From positions 142,491 through 206,490 of the forward strand of contig PMSN01000022.1 in the NCBI GenBank assembly GCA_003167555.1: a stretch of 64,000 nt of DNA, read 5' to 3'. A program made the position numbers and the translations under genes. How positions within the stretch are numbered: the stretch's first letter is position 1; each line of letters opens with the position of its first letter. The notes below the pieces were generated by a model. The model did no database searches and was not told the DNA's origin. It was given only the letters and a program-made list of their open reading frames with translations. Shown here one piece after another: positions 9,119 through 19,035 of the stretch. The DNA is from Spartobacteria bacterium (GTDB taxonomy: Bacteria; Verrucomicrobiota; Verrucomicrobiia; Chthoniobacterales; UBA10450).

Positions 9119-10759
9119 ATGAACGTTCGCAAACATTTCTTTTTCGCCGGTCGAGCTGGGGTTTCGCTCAGCGCCGTCGCGATGTTGTGCTTCGCCGCAT
9201 CCGTAGATGGCATAATTCTGTTCCGCACCGGCGATCCTACCGCCAACACCACGGAGCCGACCGGTGCTCTAGCCGGCAGTGGCTGGCAATATGAAGGGAC
9301 GTTTGGAGCGTTTCTCGGAACCGCGATCGCGCCGCACTACTTCATCACCGCGCAGCATCTCGGCATCGTGTCGGACAAATTCTTCTACCACGGCGCGAAT
9401 TATACGGTTACGCGGTGGTTTGAAGATTCGGCAAGCGATCTGCGGATCTTTGAGGTGGCCGAAACATTTCCTCTCTTTGCACCGCTTTATCCCCGGGGTG
9501 ATGAAGTCGGCCAACACCTGGTGGTGATTGGGCGTGGCTCGCGTCGTGGTCCTGAGAATGTTCTGAATGGTCAGACGCGCGGATGGGACTGGGGGGCCGG
9601 CGATTCAGTCCAGCGCTGGGGCGAGAACGTCGTAAGCGATATCCGAAACCTCAGTGGCTTCGGCGAGATGCTTCATGTCCTTTTCGAGCAAAATGGGCTC
9701 CCCGAGGAAGCCGATCTTTCGACAGGCGATTCCGGCGGCGCCGTCTTCCTCAACGATGCGGGTGTCTGGAAACTTGCGGCGCTCAATACCGACGTCGATG
9801 GTCCTTTTTATTCCGGGCCAGGTGGCAATGGTCTTTTCTTCGCGGCGTTGTACGACGAGCGAGACAGCTATACTGTCGATGGCACACTCATTAGTGGCAA
9901 TGCTCCGGTGCCCTCCGGATTTTACTCTTCGCGTGTCTCGTCGAGGCTGGGTTGGATTTACAGCATCATTGATCCAGGACTGGCTAACATCTCCGCGCGC
10001 GTGTTGGTGGGCACAGGCGACCAGATCAGCATCGCAGGATTCATCATTCAGGGTGATGCCGCTCAAGCCAAACGAGTAGCCATCCGCGGACTAGGCCCTT
10101 CTCTTCAAGTAGGTGGTGTTCCAGTGCCGGAGCTGCTTGCCGATCCGGTCCTGGAATTGCACGACGCGACCGGCGCCATTATCGCCTCTAACGACAATTG
10201 GCGTGGCTTGCAGGCCACGGAAATCGAGAGCCTCGGACTTGCGCCCGAGAACGAGAAGGAAGCTGTGATCATAGCGACCTTACCAGCGGGAAATTACACG
10301 GCGGTCATGCAGGGGCTAAATGGGAGCTCGGGTATTGGTTTGATTGAGGTCTATGATTTGGATCCGCGGGGCGATTCGCGGCTCGTCAATCTTTCTGCGC
10401 GAGCGTTTGTCGCAACGAGTGACGACGTGTTAATCGGCGGACTCATTGGACGCAGCGTTTCGAAGCGATTGCTGTTGCGCGCTCTCGGTCCGGAACTGGC
10501 TGCGCATGGCATAACAGCGCCGTTGGGTAATCCAGTGCTGGAGCTGCACGATTCCAACGGCGCGATTCTGTCGACTAACGACAACTGGAAAGATGCGCCG
10601 AACAGTTCCGAGATCGCGGCAAGCGGCCTGGCTCCTGTCGATGATCGCGAATCGGCGATCCTTATTGCGCTCGTTCCCGGCACCTACACGGCCATTGTGC
10701 GAGGCGCTGGCGGAGCGGGCACCGGAGTAGCTCTGCTGGAAGCGTACCTGCTCAACTAG
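9119..10759 (+). CDS. Secreted trypsin-like serine protease with two C-terminal beta modules
   Basis: A 546-residue protein with an N-terminal signal sequence (about residues 1-29). Residues 30-275 are an S1-type protease: ITAQHLG carries the His at about 80 (Gln replaces the usual second Ala of TAAHC), DLRIFEV the Asp at about 107, and TGDSGGAVF the Ser at about 205, so the triad is complete. Residues 285-546 hold two copies of a module of about 125 residues, each starting LANIS/LVNLSARxxV and ending TGIGLIEVYDLD or GVALLEAYLLN. The same module occurs twice in each of the two large secreted proteins at 53.4 and 58.9 kb. It is probably a surface-attachment or substrate-binding domain. No export signal such as PEP-CTERM is seen at the end. 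Confidence 0.82.
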   Translation: MNVRKHFFFAGRAGVSLSAVAMLCFAASVDGIILFRTGDPTANTTEPTGALAGSGWQYEGTFGAFLGTAIAPHYFITAQHLGIVSDKFFYHGANYTVTRWFEDSASDLRIFEVAETFPLFAPLYPRGDEVGQHLVVIGRGSRRGPENVLNGQTRGWDWGAGDSVQRWGENVVSDIRNLSGFGEMLHVLFEQNGLPEEADLSTGDSGGAVFLNDAGVWKLAALNTDVDGPFYSGPGGNGLFFAALYDERDSYTVDGTLISGNAPVPSGFYSSRVSSRLGWIYSIIDPGLANISARVLVGTGDQISIAGFIIQGDAAQAKRVAIRGLGPSLQVGGVPVPELLADPVLELHDATGAIIASNDNWRGLQATEIESLGLAPENEKEAVIIATLPAGNYTAVMQGLNGSSGIGLIEVYDLDPRGDSRLVNLSARAFVATSDDVLIGGLIGRSVSKRLLLRALGPELAAHGITAPLGNPVLELHDSNGAILSTNDNWKDAPNSSEIAASGLAPVDDRESAILIALVPGTYTAIVRGAGGAGTGVALLEAYLLN

Positions 10760-10785
10760 CCAGTCGTCTTGCGCCGACAGACGTA

Positions 10786-11025
10786 CTAATATCGAACCGC
10801 GGGGGCTGGCGGCGGCGGCGTAGTTTTGCGAACGCCCGCCGTTGCGGTTTCGAGTTCAGTCTGGTCCCGGGGGCCAGTTCCTTCTCTGGCGTCATCCCGC
10901 CAGACTGACATGGCGACGTGAACGAAAATGCTGAGAAGGAAACCGGCTCCAAAGCAGATGCCGACCAGATGCCCGATAGATCGCTCGGCAAAATCGAAGA
11001 TGCCTGGCGGCTTGTCCTTGTGCAC
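10786..11025 (-). CDS. Small single-span membrane protein at the end of the peptide locus
   Basis: A 79-residue frame starting at a GTG (11023-11025), 62 bases after the phosphopantetheinyl transferase gene on the same strand. It has one hydrophobic helix (about residues 18-42: IGHLVGICFGAGFLLSIFVH) and a hydrophilic C-terminal tail that ends PPPPAPAVRY. No family is recognised. It may be the last gene of the peptide operon, for example an immunity or export helper, but this is only positional inference. Other frames overlap the same bases, so expression is not certain. Confidence 0.4.
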   Translation of the reverse strand: MHKDKPPGIFDFAERSIGHLVGICFGAGFLLSIFVHVAMSVWRDDAREGTGPRDQTELETATAGVRKTTPPPPAPAVRY

Positions 11026-11087
11026 AGACGAGCATGGCAGACTTGGACTTTGGCGGCAAGCAGTACGGAGGTTGATCCTCCGTCATA

Positions 11088-11822
11088 TCAAAGGATCTTT
11101 TCTTCTATCGCGAGAGCAGCGGCAAAGCCGTCGGGGGCCGAAAGATCATGTAGGAGCCAGGCGCCTCGCAGCTCTTCCGCGCAGGAAGGTAAACGAAGCG
11201 TGAGGGAAGGATTCGGCTCCGCTGCGTCGAGGACTAGCTCGAAACGGCGCAGTTCATCGAAGACACCTTTGCCTGTAGCCTTGGCGAACGCTTCTTTCCG
11301 CGTCCAGGCACGAAGAAATGCGGCGCGACGCGCTACCGGATCCGGTAGGGCACTCCAAATGGCAAGTTCGCGTGCGGAAAGTATGCGAGCCGCCAGTCCG
11401 GCCACGTTATTTTCATCGTGATCGAGGCGAATGCCCGATTCCAGATCGATGCCAACCTCGCGATCCCATGCGAGCGCAAACATGGCCCAACCAGCAGAGT
11501 GCGAAAGATTGAAACAGAGGGTTCGGGTGTTAGTGCCAGCGGCGATCGCGGGCTTGCCGTGTGCTCCATATTCAATGACGAGCGCGGCAGCGGGCGTGTC
11601 CAAAGTAGCAGACAGGAGTTGCCGCAGCAGACCGCGCGAGGCGACATAATGTTTGCGATCCGCCTCGAAATGAAAACGCGCGGAGCGGGCGTGCTCAGCG
11701 GAATCAAGGACCGCGTTTAACGTTGTGATCTGTGCGTCCGACAGCGACTCGATATGGGCCAACCAAATTTGCACGCCACTGACAGGGGCACGCAGTGGGG
11801 TGGCGCCAAGTTCAGCTAGCAA
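11088..11822 (-). CDS. 4'-phosphopantetheinyl transferase, Sfp type
   Basis: A 244-residue enzyme that moves the phosphopantetheine arm from CoA to the serine of carrier domains, activating the T domains of the neighbouring synthetases. Conserved blocks: CFNLSHSAGWAMFAL, VGIDLES (Mg-binding Asp and Glu) and WTRKEAFAKATGKGV (Mg and CoA site). Length fits the Sfp subfamily, not the short AcpS type. The start is a TTG eight bases after the synthetase stop codon; a GTG at 11774 is an alternative that starts closer to the fold. Tight spacing shows it belongs to the peptide operon and serves Ser928, Ser1049 and the A-T protein carrier serine of the three synthetases. Confidence 0.92.
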   Translation of the reverse strand: MLAELGATPLRAPVSGVQIWLAHIESLSDAQITTLNAVLDSAEHARSARFHFEADRKHYVASRGLLRQLLSATLDTPAAALVIEYGAHGKPAIAAGTNTRTLCFNLSHSAGWAMFALAWDREVGIDLESGIRLDHDENNVAGLAARILSARELAIWSALPDPVARRAAFLRAWTRKEAFAKATGKGVFDELRRFELVLDAAEPNPSLTLRLPSCAEELRGAWLLHDLSAPDGFAAALAIEEKIL

Positions 11823-11830
11823 TTCCGGTT

Positions 11831-14800
11831 TCAGTGTTGGAACCCGGCGTTCACCGCGATGGTTGGGATGGCTTGCCGTTCATCCCCACCGTGAAAAGTC
11901 TCGTCAGCCGTTTGGAGACAGCTCTGGATCGTCGCCGCAAGAGTGTCGACATGCGCCGTGATGCATTCGAGATGACTTCCTTTTAGGGGATGGACAATCA
12001 CGTCCGGCGCCAACTCCTGCCATTTCCGCGAAATGTTATGGCTGTCGCGGAGCACATCCTCGGAAAGAAGCACGGCCATCGCTCCGTCATAAACCCTGCC
12101 GGTGTAGCCTGCCGCCGCCCAGAGAAAGGCCGACGGTGTATCACGATCGAACGCCTGTGTCGCGGTTTCCGGCTCTTTGCGCTGCGGCGCGCGTGCGCGG
12201 AAACAACGACGGATTATTCCATAAGCGAAATCAAATCCATCATGAAGGCGAGACAGCATGCCTCTGTGCATTTGTTTGTTCAGCGTTTCCCAGCGCAAGA
12301 GTCTGGCATGCCATACCGCCCAGCGTCCGAAGTGGGCGATTTTCTTTTGATCGTCCCAGCCCAGCAGCTTGCCCAATGCCGCTGAGAGTTTGCGGACAGC
12401 GCGGAGCGCTCCGTCCTCCGGCGCGGCATCGATGATGAGTAACATCTCAACCTCATCGCCACCGGCGTTGATCTGCTGCGCCAGCTCGTAGGCCACGAGG
12501 CCGCCAATGCAAAAACCGCCAATAACGTAAGGCCCTTTCGGACGGACAGCGCGCAATGCATTCAGGTGTGTCGCCGCCATTTCTTCAATGCTGGCGACGG
12601 AAGGTTCCAGGCGAATGTCTCGCGGCGGTAAAACGTAAAGCGGCTGCTCCGGCCCCAGTGCGCGCGAGAGTTTCAGACTGTAGAATCCCCCGCCAGAAAG
12701 ATCGCCGTGCAGGTAAAAAAACGGCGTGCGCGTTCCGGTGTCGTTAACTCGCAATAGAGTCGGCGATTCGTCGATGACTTCCCGCGCCATTGCGCCCGCC
12801 AGGCGCTCGACGGTTGGGTTACGAAACAGCGCCGACGGCAGAATGACTTTGCCGCACGCCACTTCCGCGCGGTGGAGCATTCGCATCGCGAGAAGCGAGT
12901 TGCCGCCGAGATCGAAGAAGTCATCGCGAATCCCGATTCCTCGCACCCCGAGCACATCCTCCCAAATCGCGAGCAATTGAAGTTGAAGTCCCACATACGG
13001 CTGCACGGATTCGGACGCGGTCCGTCCGGACTTCGGCGGCGAGGGAAGCGCGGCGCGATCGAGATGGCCATCGACGGCAGACACGGGCACATCTTTGAGC
13101 GCCACGAACAGCGCGGGCACGAGCTGATTCGGCATCCCTTGCTCGTGCAAATGCTGGCGCAATTCAAGTTCGCTCGGCGACGGCCCGGCGCCGGGATCGG
13201 CCAAAACATACGCGATCAAGCGCGAGCTCGGGTCCCGGTTTACCGGGCGAACCAGCGCATGTCGCACTCCCGGAATCTGACCGAGCGCCGCCTCCGTGTG
13301 CCGTGGATCGATCCGAAATCCGCGCGCGTAACTTTGTTCTTCTCGAGTGCCAAGTCGATCAAGCGAACCAACTGAGAGCCATCGGGCCAACTCGCCTGTC
13401 GGTGTCACGCGATGCCCGCTATCGATGATTGATAATTCGCCGATCACGCCAATGGGCAGTGGTTGACCTGACCGCGGATCGAGGACACCAAGGCGTCCTG
13501 TGATTGGCTGTAACGGCCGGCCTTCCAGAGCAATCGTTCCGCCCGCAGCTTCCAGCACCGTGCGCTTGCAAACACGAGCCCCAGTGGTCATTCCGGTTTC
13601 GGAATCAGCCGCAATATCGCCGAAGCTTCCGTCTCCCGGAGGACCTTCCGTGGCAATCACCAGGCGCAGCTTCGTGGGCTTGCGAGCCTTGCGTGCAGCA
13701 ATGGCCGCTGCTAGCCGATTCCAAGTGGCAGCGGGCAGGCAGGCCACCGCTATGTTTTCCGTTTCCAGCCACGCTGCCACGGTGGCAGCGGGTTCCGCGA
13801 GTAAACCGGGAGTGGGGTAAACGAGCAACGCGTTAGCGAGAATAGCCGCGCCGATTTCTTCCGCGGCGGCTGCTCCGGGCTCAGTGCATGAGGCCATGCG
13901 CTCGCCTTCGTAGAGAAGCGCGCATTCTCGCAGGGCTTCAGCAGCTACGGAGATGCAGGCTTCGACCTCGGGAGATCTTGCGATTACGGGAGGCGGCGGA
14001 GTGTCGACTCTGGCACGCCAGTGCGCCACCCAAGCGGCGGCTTGATCCAAGTCGGATGGAGGGCGGGCACTCTTGTCTGCGTTGCGCGCGCTTTCCATGC
14101 GCGCGAGCAGCTCGGCGCAACTGAGCTCTCTCCGGCCGTGGCGAGCCGCCACGGCGTCCGGTTTTCCCATGACGCGTTCCACGAGCGGCGCACGGATGTC
14201 GAGATGGGTGAGAACAGTCGTGTCCACGGCACCGCCCTCGAGCCCGAGGTCTCTTCTTTCGTCCCGAGCCAGCAGCGGCAACGCGGAAACCGCCGTCGCG
14301 GGATCACTGACCGCACTTTCCAGCAGCGTCTGATAATGTCCGAGCATCCGGTCGATAGTTTCCGCATCGAAGAGACTGGGGTTGTATTCCAGCTCCAAAC
14401 GCACCGTGCCCGCATATTCCAGAACCGACGCGCTCAGTTCGTAGACAGTCCCCACGCTCACCGAAGGCAGGAGTTCAAGCGTCAAGCCATCGGGTAAGTT
14501 AACCGGCTGCTGCAACCCGGAGTCATAGTGAAAATTAACCTGCAGCCGGGGCGCCTGGAACTCGTCCAGTAACATTTCGAATGGAATATCCTGATTCGAA
14601 AAAGCCTCCAGCGCGACGCTCCGGACGCGGCTCAGGAGCTCCCGGAACGTCGGGTCGCCCTGCAGATTTGCGCGCAAGAGCAGCGGGTTTACGAAGGGCC
14701 CCATGAGCGACTCGAACTCGCGCCGCTGGCGGTTCGCGCTCGGAGAGGTGACAAGGAAATCTTCCTGACCGGTGTAGCGGTGGAGCAACACCTGAAAGAC

Positions 14801-15679
14801 CGCGAAGAAAATCATGAACGGACTGGCGTTTTCCTCGGCGCCGAGTGCCTTCGCAGCGCGGACTAATTCCAGCGGGAGCGCGCGCGAGCGAATATCGCCC
14901 GAAACATTCGCGCCGGAGCGTGGCCTTCGATCGAAGGGAAGGTCGAGTCCGGGCAAATCACCCGCTAATTTCTGCCGCCAGTAAAGGCGCTGCGCCGCGA
15001 AGTCGTCGTCGGCCAGGCGCGCCTGCTGCCAGTCCGCATAGTCGGCAAATTGAAGTGTGAGCTCCGGAAGCGGGGACGGTGCTCCTTGCAAAAAAGCGCT
15101 GTAGAATGCGCACAAATCCCGCGTGAAAATCGCGTTGCTCCAGCCGTCGGAGACGATGTGATGGACGGTGACCAAGAGCAGATGTTCCAGTGGCGCCAGG
15201 CGGAGGAGCCGCGCGCGCAAAAGCGGTCCAAGGCAGAGATCGAACGGCTGGCGCGCTTCCTCCTGCATTAGTTGAGCAGGAAGATCAGAGGCGCTGGTCT
15301 CGCGGAAAGCGCTCGCGTCGAGAATCGGCAGATCGACCGTTAGAGTCGGAGCGATCAACTGGCGGAGGTGACCGCGCTCGTCTTCAAAAGTGGTGCGGAG
15401 CGCTTCGTGCCGGGCCACCACTTCATTGAGCGCGCGCCGGAGCACGAGCTGATCGAGTGGTCCGTGCCACCGCATCGCCAGGGACATGTTGAACGCCGGA
15501 TGGCCGCCCGGCTGCAGTTGATCGAGCAACCAAAATCGCCGTTGCGCAGAAGTGGCGGGGAAAACGAACACGCTCTCACCGTGGTGCGCGATCTTCGTCC
15601 GGTCCTCTCCTTTGGCATCGGCGGCGACGCCAAGTCGCGAAGGCGCTGGAGAACTGCTCGAATGATTGTTCCGGTTCAA
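11831..15679 (-). CDS. NRPS module C-(inactive A)-T-TE with cysteine thioesterase
   Basis: A 1282-residue terminal synthetase. Residues about 36-470 are a condensation domain with HHIVSDG at 173-179, complete for catalysis. Residues about 480-880 occupy the adenylation slot but have decayed: no YTSGSTG-PKG loop, no N-YGPTE, no Y-TGDL, and the A10 lysine motif NGKxD reads DGHLDR (His872 instead of Lys); only the C-terminal fragments ARGFRID and DRAALP still show the ancestry. Residues about 895-965 are a carrier domain with LGGNSLL, Ser928. Residues about 985-1250 are a thioesterase whose nucleophile motif is GFCIGG, so Cys1057 replaces the usual Ser; Asp1084 and His1236 complete the triad. 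The last step of the assembly line is therefore release or cyclisation by a Cys-type TE, and this module must obtain its amino acid in trans or merely relay the chain. It starts 17 bases after the upstream synthetase. Confidence 0.92.
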   Translation of the reverse strand: MNRNNHSSSSPAPSRLGVAADAKGEDRTKIAHHGESVFVFPATSAQRRFWLLDQLQPGGHPAFNMSLAMRWHGPLDQLVLRRALNEVVARHEALRTTFEDERGHLRQLIAPTLTVDLPILDASAFRETSASDLPAQLMQEEARQPFDLCLGPLLRARLLRLAPLEHLLLVTVHHIVSDGWSNAIFTRDLCAFYSAFLQGAPSPLPELTLQFADYADWQQARLADDDFAAQRLYWRQKLAGDLPGLDLPFDRRPRSGANVSGDIRSRALPLELVRAAKALGAEENASPFMIFFAVFQVLLHRYTGQEDFLVTSPSANRQRREFESLMGPFVNPLLLRANLQGDPTFRELLSRVRSVALEAFSNQDIPFEMLLDEFQAPRLQVNFHYDSGLQQPVNLPDGLTLELLPSVSVGTVYELSASVLEYAGTVRLELEYNPSLFDAETIDRMLGHYQTLLESAVSDPATAVSALPLLARDERRDLGLEGGAVDTTVLTHLDIRAPLVERVMGKPDAVAARHGRRELSCAELLARMESARNADKSARPPSDLDQAAAWVAHWRARVDTPPPPVIARSPEVEACISVAAEALRECALLYEGERMASCTEPGAAAAEEIGAAILANALLVYPTPGLLAEPAATVAAWLETENIAVACLPAATWNRLAAAIAARKARKPTKLRLVIATEGPPGDGSFGDIAADSETGMTTGARVCKRTVLEAAGGTIALEGRPLQPITGRLGVLDPRSGQPLPIGVIGELSIIDSGHRVTPTGELARWLSVGSLDRLGTREEQSYARGFRIDPRHTEAALGQIPGVRHALVRPVNRDPSSRLIAYVLADPGAGPSPSELELRQHLHEQGMPNQLVPALFVALKDVPVSAVDGHLDRAALPSPPKSGRTASESVQPYVGLQLQLLAIWEDVLGVRGIGIRDDFFDLGGNSLLAMRMLHRAEVACGKVILPSALFRNPTVERLAGAMAREVIDESPTLLRVNDTGTRTPFFYLHGDLSGGGFYSLKLSRALGPEQPLYVLPPRDIRLEPSVASIEEMAATHLNALRAVRPKGPYVIGGFCIGGLVAYELAQQINAGGDEVEMLLIIDAAPEDGALRAVRKLSAALGKLLGWDDQKKIAHFGRWAVWHARLLRWETLNKQMHRGMLSRLHDGFDFAYGIIRRCFRARAPQRKEPETATQAFDRDTPSAFLWAAAGYTGRVYDGAMAVLLSEDVLRDSHNISRKWQELAPDVIVHPLKGSHLECITAHVDTLAATIQSCLQTADETFHGGDERQAIPTIAVNAGFQH

Positions 15680-15695
15680 TTGATTCTAAAATATG

Positions 15696-18600
15696 TCACG
15701 ACCGGCGTGTCCGGCGAGTCTCGCGATCGACTGGAATGAGCGGAATCGATGCTGCGGCGTCCGGCTTGTAATTTTTCTCCAATAACTTTGCCATATCCGC
15801 AAGTGTCGGTGCTTCGAATATGATCGTAAACGCAACGTTCACGCCGAGCATTTCGCGAAGCTGATTGACCAGGCGCAACCCGAGAAGTGAATGCCCTCCC
15901 AGATCAAAAAAATTGTCCGTTAGACTGACCCGCTCCAGACCGAGCAACTGCTGCCAGATCGCAGCGATCTTTTTCTCGAATGGTGTATTCGGCGGAACGA
16001 AGTCGGTTTTTGATTTTTCCGCCGCGCGCTTTGGGGCGGGTAGCGCCTGGCGGTCGAGCTTGCCGTTGGCTGTGCGCGGCAACGCGGGCAGCGCGATAAT
16101 TGCCGACGGGACCATGTAGTCGGGCAACAATTTTTTTAACGCGGTGATTAACGGCGTCTGGTTCCACTCAATCGGTGCGTTTGGCTGGCGCACGACATAG
16201 GCAATCAATTGCTTGTCGCCTGGAATGTCTTCGCGCAGTGCAACCGCGCTGTCGAGCACATCGGATTGCTGCCTGAGAGCGTTTTCGATTTCACCCAGTT
16301 CGATGCGAAAGCCGCGGAGCTTCACTTGAGTGTCGGCGCGGCCGAGAAACTCGATCACCCCGTCTTCGCGCCACCGCGCCAGATCACCAGTCCGGTAAAG
16401 CCGCGCATTCGGTTCGGTGCCGAACGGATCGTCGATAAACTTTTCCGCGGTAAGCTCCGGGCTTTTCCAGTAACCACGCGCCAGCCCATCGCCGCCGAGA
16501 AACAATTCACCCGTGGCACCGACTGGCACAGGCTGGAGTTGAGCGTCCAGAATGTAAGCCGTGGTATTCGCGATCGGCTTGCCGATTGGGATCGAATCAC
16601 CGGGGTCCGCGTTGGCCGCAATGGTATGGCAACAAGCGAACGTCGTGCTTTCGGTCGGACCATAACCATTGATGAGGCGGGTTCCCGTTAGCTCGCGCGA
16701 TGCTCTGCGCACGTGCGAAACCGAAAGCACATCGCCACCCGCGAGCAATTGACGGAGCGGACGCAAATCCTGGAGCCGCTCGTCGACCATGGCGTTAAAC
16801 AACCCGGCGGTGAGCCACAGCGTCGTGACGCCATGTTCACGAATCACGCTTCCGATTTCTTGCAGCGATGGTTGGGCGGGCGGCATCACGACAAGCTTCC
16901 CGCCGTTCAAGAGCGCGCCCCAGATTTCGAACGTCGATGCGTCGAAGGAGATCGGGGCGAGTTGGAGAAATGTTTCCTCGGAGAAGGACGCGTAATCCGT
17001 TTCTTTCACCAGCCGGACAACGCCGCGATGGGTTACCGCGACGCCCTTGGGCGCACCGGTCGAGCCGGACGTGTACATGATGTAACACATATCTTCAGCG
17101 CGCCCATCGCCTGCGAGATCGGTGTCGTCGAAGCCACCGAAGTTTGCCGCGTCAAGGCAAAGGACGTGTTTAATCGGAGCGCCCGTAGTTTGATTGGCGA
17201 TGTCCGTGAGAATGACGGGCATTTCTGTGTCTTCCATCATCAAGGCGCGCCGTTCCGTGGGATATGTCGGATCGAGCGGAACGTATGCGCCGCCGGCTTT
17301 GAGCACGGCCAGAAGAGCGATGATCATCTCCGCTGAGCGTTCCATGCAGACACCGACTGGCACGTCGCGACCCACCTCGAGTTCTTGTAACCGTCTCGCG
17401 AGGCGATTGGCCCTTTGATTCAATTCGTAGTAGGTGAGCTGCACTCCGCCAAAGACGATCGCGATGGCCGCTGGCGTTTGTCGCGCCTGTTCCTCGAAGA
17501 CTTGGTGAATCGTCGCATCCCGAGGATAATTCGTGCGCGTGTCGTTCCATTCGGCCAGCGGCATGTGAGGTTTGTCGCCCGGGACATCGCGCCAAATCTC
17601 TGCGGTGAGCTCACGAATCCGCTGCGTCGGCGCGGCGGCGATACGATCGAGCAGCTTCGACCATCGCGCTTTCAAAATCTCGATAGTGCGCCGTTCGAAA
17701 AGATCGGTGTTGTAAATGAATCGGCCGGTCAGCCCCTCCGCGCGATCGTCCAACCCGAGTTGCAGATCGAACTTCGCCGTTCCCGTTTCGACATCCATGT
17801 GGGTGAAAGCCCATCCTTCCTTGAGAGGATCAAGCGGCGGTTCCACCACAATCAATGTTTGAACCAGCGGCGCCCGGCTCGAATCGCGCTTCGACGCGAA
17901 TCGCTGAACCAGCATCTCAAACGGAACTTCATCGTGAGACAGCGCTTCCAAGGTGGCGCTTCGGACGCGCGTGAGCACTTCGGTAAACGGAAGATCCTTC
18001 GAGAAGGCGCTGCGGATTACGACTGTGTTCAAGAAACAGCCGAGCAGATTCATCGTCTCCTTGTGGTGCCGGCCACTGCTTACCCCTCCAATGACGATGT
18101 CCTCCTGGCCTGTGTAACCATGCAACAGAACTATGAAGGCTGCGGTCATCATCATGAAAGGCGTCGCGCCTTGTTCATGACTCAAAATCCTCAGCGCGGC
18201 CGCGGTCGGAGCGGAAATCTGAAAGGTCTCCATTGCGCCGGCATATGTCTGCGAGGCAGGGCGCGGGTGGTCGGTCTGGAGATCGAGCACCGGGAGGTCG
18301 TTACAGATTCTCTTCCAAAAGGAAAGATGCTCCGGCGGAATTTCCTGGATCGAATCGCGCTGCCACACCGCGTAATCGGGATATTGGATCGGCAGTTGGG
18401 CGAGGGCAGGGGATTCGTTTTTGGCGAAAGCGTCATACAAAGTCTGGAGTTCCGGCAGGAGGACGCGGTAAAGCGAAACGCCGTCGAAAATAATGTGATG
18501 CAGCGTGATGAACAGGCGGTGTTCCGCATCGCCGATACGCACAAGCCGCATCCGATACATTGGCCCCTTCGCGAGATCGAAAGGTTCGAGTGCATCCGCC

Positions 18601-19034
18601 GTCGCCAGTCGAATGGCTTCTCGTTCCCTTTCCGCCAGCGGAATTTTTCGCAAATCAGCGAACGGAATTTCGACATCGGTCGGGGGCGGTTGAACAATCT
18701 GGACCGGCTGATCGCCGTCCCATTCGAAAGTTGTCCGCCAGGCTTCGTGCCGGCGGACGATTTCCAGAAAGCTTCGCACCAAAGCCTCACGATCGAGTTC
18801 GCCATGGCGATGAATCGTGATGGGCTCGTTGTAAATCAGAGAGTCTCCCGCCAATTGCGAGTGGAGCCAGATCTGCTGTTGACTGTGGGAAAGCGGCGCG
18901 GGACCTGATCCTTTCCGCCTCGGGATGGCGTTTGTCTTCGCTTCACTTTCAATCGCTGCGCCGCTGAAGTATCGCTGCAAGAGAGCACGCCGTGCCTCCG
19001 AAAGTTGAGCCGGCGTTTTCCGTTCAGGTTGCAT
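15696..19034 (-). CDS. NRPS module C-A-T, predicted valine
   Basis: A 1112-residue elongation module. Condensation domain about 45-480 with HHIIFDG at 179-185. Adenylation domain about 505-1000 with YTSGSTGAPKG (654-664), NGYGPTE (789-795), TGDL (882-885) and the NGKLDR lysine at 992, so it looks active. Lining its pocket against GrsA gives residues D698, A699, F702, W740, L764, G766, G790, T798, F799 and K992, i.e. DAFWLGGTFK, which I recall as a valine-type code. The carrier domain has LGGHSLLG with Ser1049. It starts one base after the P450 stop codon. As the only module with a working C and A domain together, it probably adds Val to the residue supplied by the upstream A-T protein. Confidence 0.93.
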   Translation of the reverse strand: MQPERKTPAQLSEARRALLQRYFSGAAIESEAKTNAIPRRKGSGPAPLSHSQQQIWLHSQLAGDSLIYNEPITIHRHGELDREALVRSFLEIVRRHEAWRTTFEWDGDQPVQIVQPPPTDVEIPFADLRKIPLAEREREAIRLATADALEPFDLAKGPMYRMRLVRIGDAEHRLFITLHHIIFDGVSLYRVLLPELQTLYDAFAKNESPALAQLPIQYPDYAVWQRDSIQEIPPEHLSFWKRICNDLPVLDLQTDHPRPASQTYAGAMETFQISAPTAAALRILSHEQGATPFMMMTAAFIVLLHGYTGQEDIVIGGVSSGRHHKETMNLLGCFLNTVVIRSAFSKDLPFTEVLTRVRSATLEALSHDEVPFEMLVQRFASKRDSSRAPLVQTLIVVEPPLDPLKEGWAFTHMDVETGTAKFDLQLGLDDRAEGLTGRFIYNTDLFERRTIEILKARWSKLLDRIAAAPTQRIRELTAEIWRDVPGDKPHMPLAEWNDTRTNYPRDATIHQVFEEQARQTPAAIAIVFGGVQLTYYELNQRANRLARRLQELEVGRDVPVGVCMERSAEMIIALLAVLKAGGAYVPLDPTYPTERRALMMEDTEMPVILTDIANQTTGAPIKHVLCLDAANFGGFDDTDLAGDGRAEDMCYIMYTSGSTGAPKGVAVTHRGVVRLVKETDYASFSEETFLQLAPISFDASTFEIWGALLNGGKLVVMPPAQPSLQEIGSVIREHGVTTLWLTAGLFNAMVDERLQDLRPLRQLLAGGDVLSVSHVRRASRELTGTRLINGYGPTESTTFACCHTIAANADPGDSIPIGKPIANTTAYILDAQLQPVPVGATGELFLGGDGLARGYWKSPELTAEKFIDDPFGTEPNARLYRTGDLARWREDGVIEFLGRADTQVKLRGFRIELGEIENALRQQSDVLDSAVALREDIPGDKQLIAYVVRQPNAPIEWNQTPLITALKKLLPDYMVPSAIIALPALPRTANGKLDRQALPAPKRAAEKSKTDFVPPNTPFEKKIAAIWQQLLGLERVSLTDNFFDLGGHSLLGLRLVNQLREMLGVNVAFTIIFEAPTLADMAKLLEKNYKPDAAASIPLIPVDRETRRTRRS

Positions 19035-19035
19035 T

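Noticed and set aside
17415..18908. 497-codon plus-strand frame within the peptide locus
   Set aside because: Exactly antisense to the condensation and adenylation domains of the C-A-T synthetase and lacking recognisable motifs.
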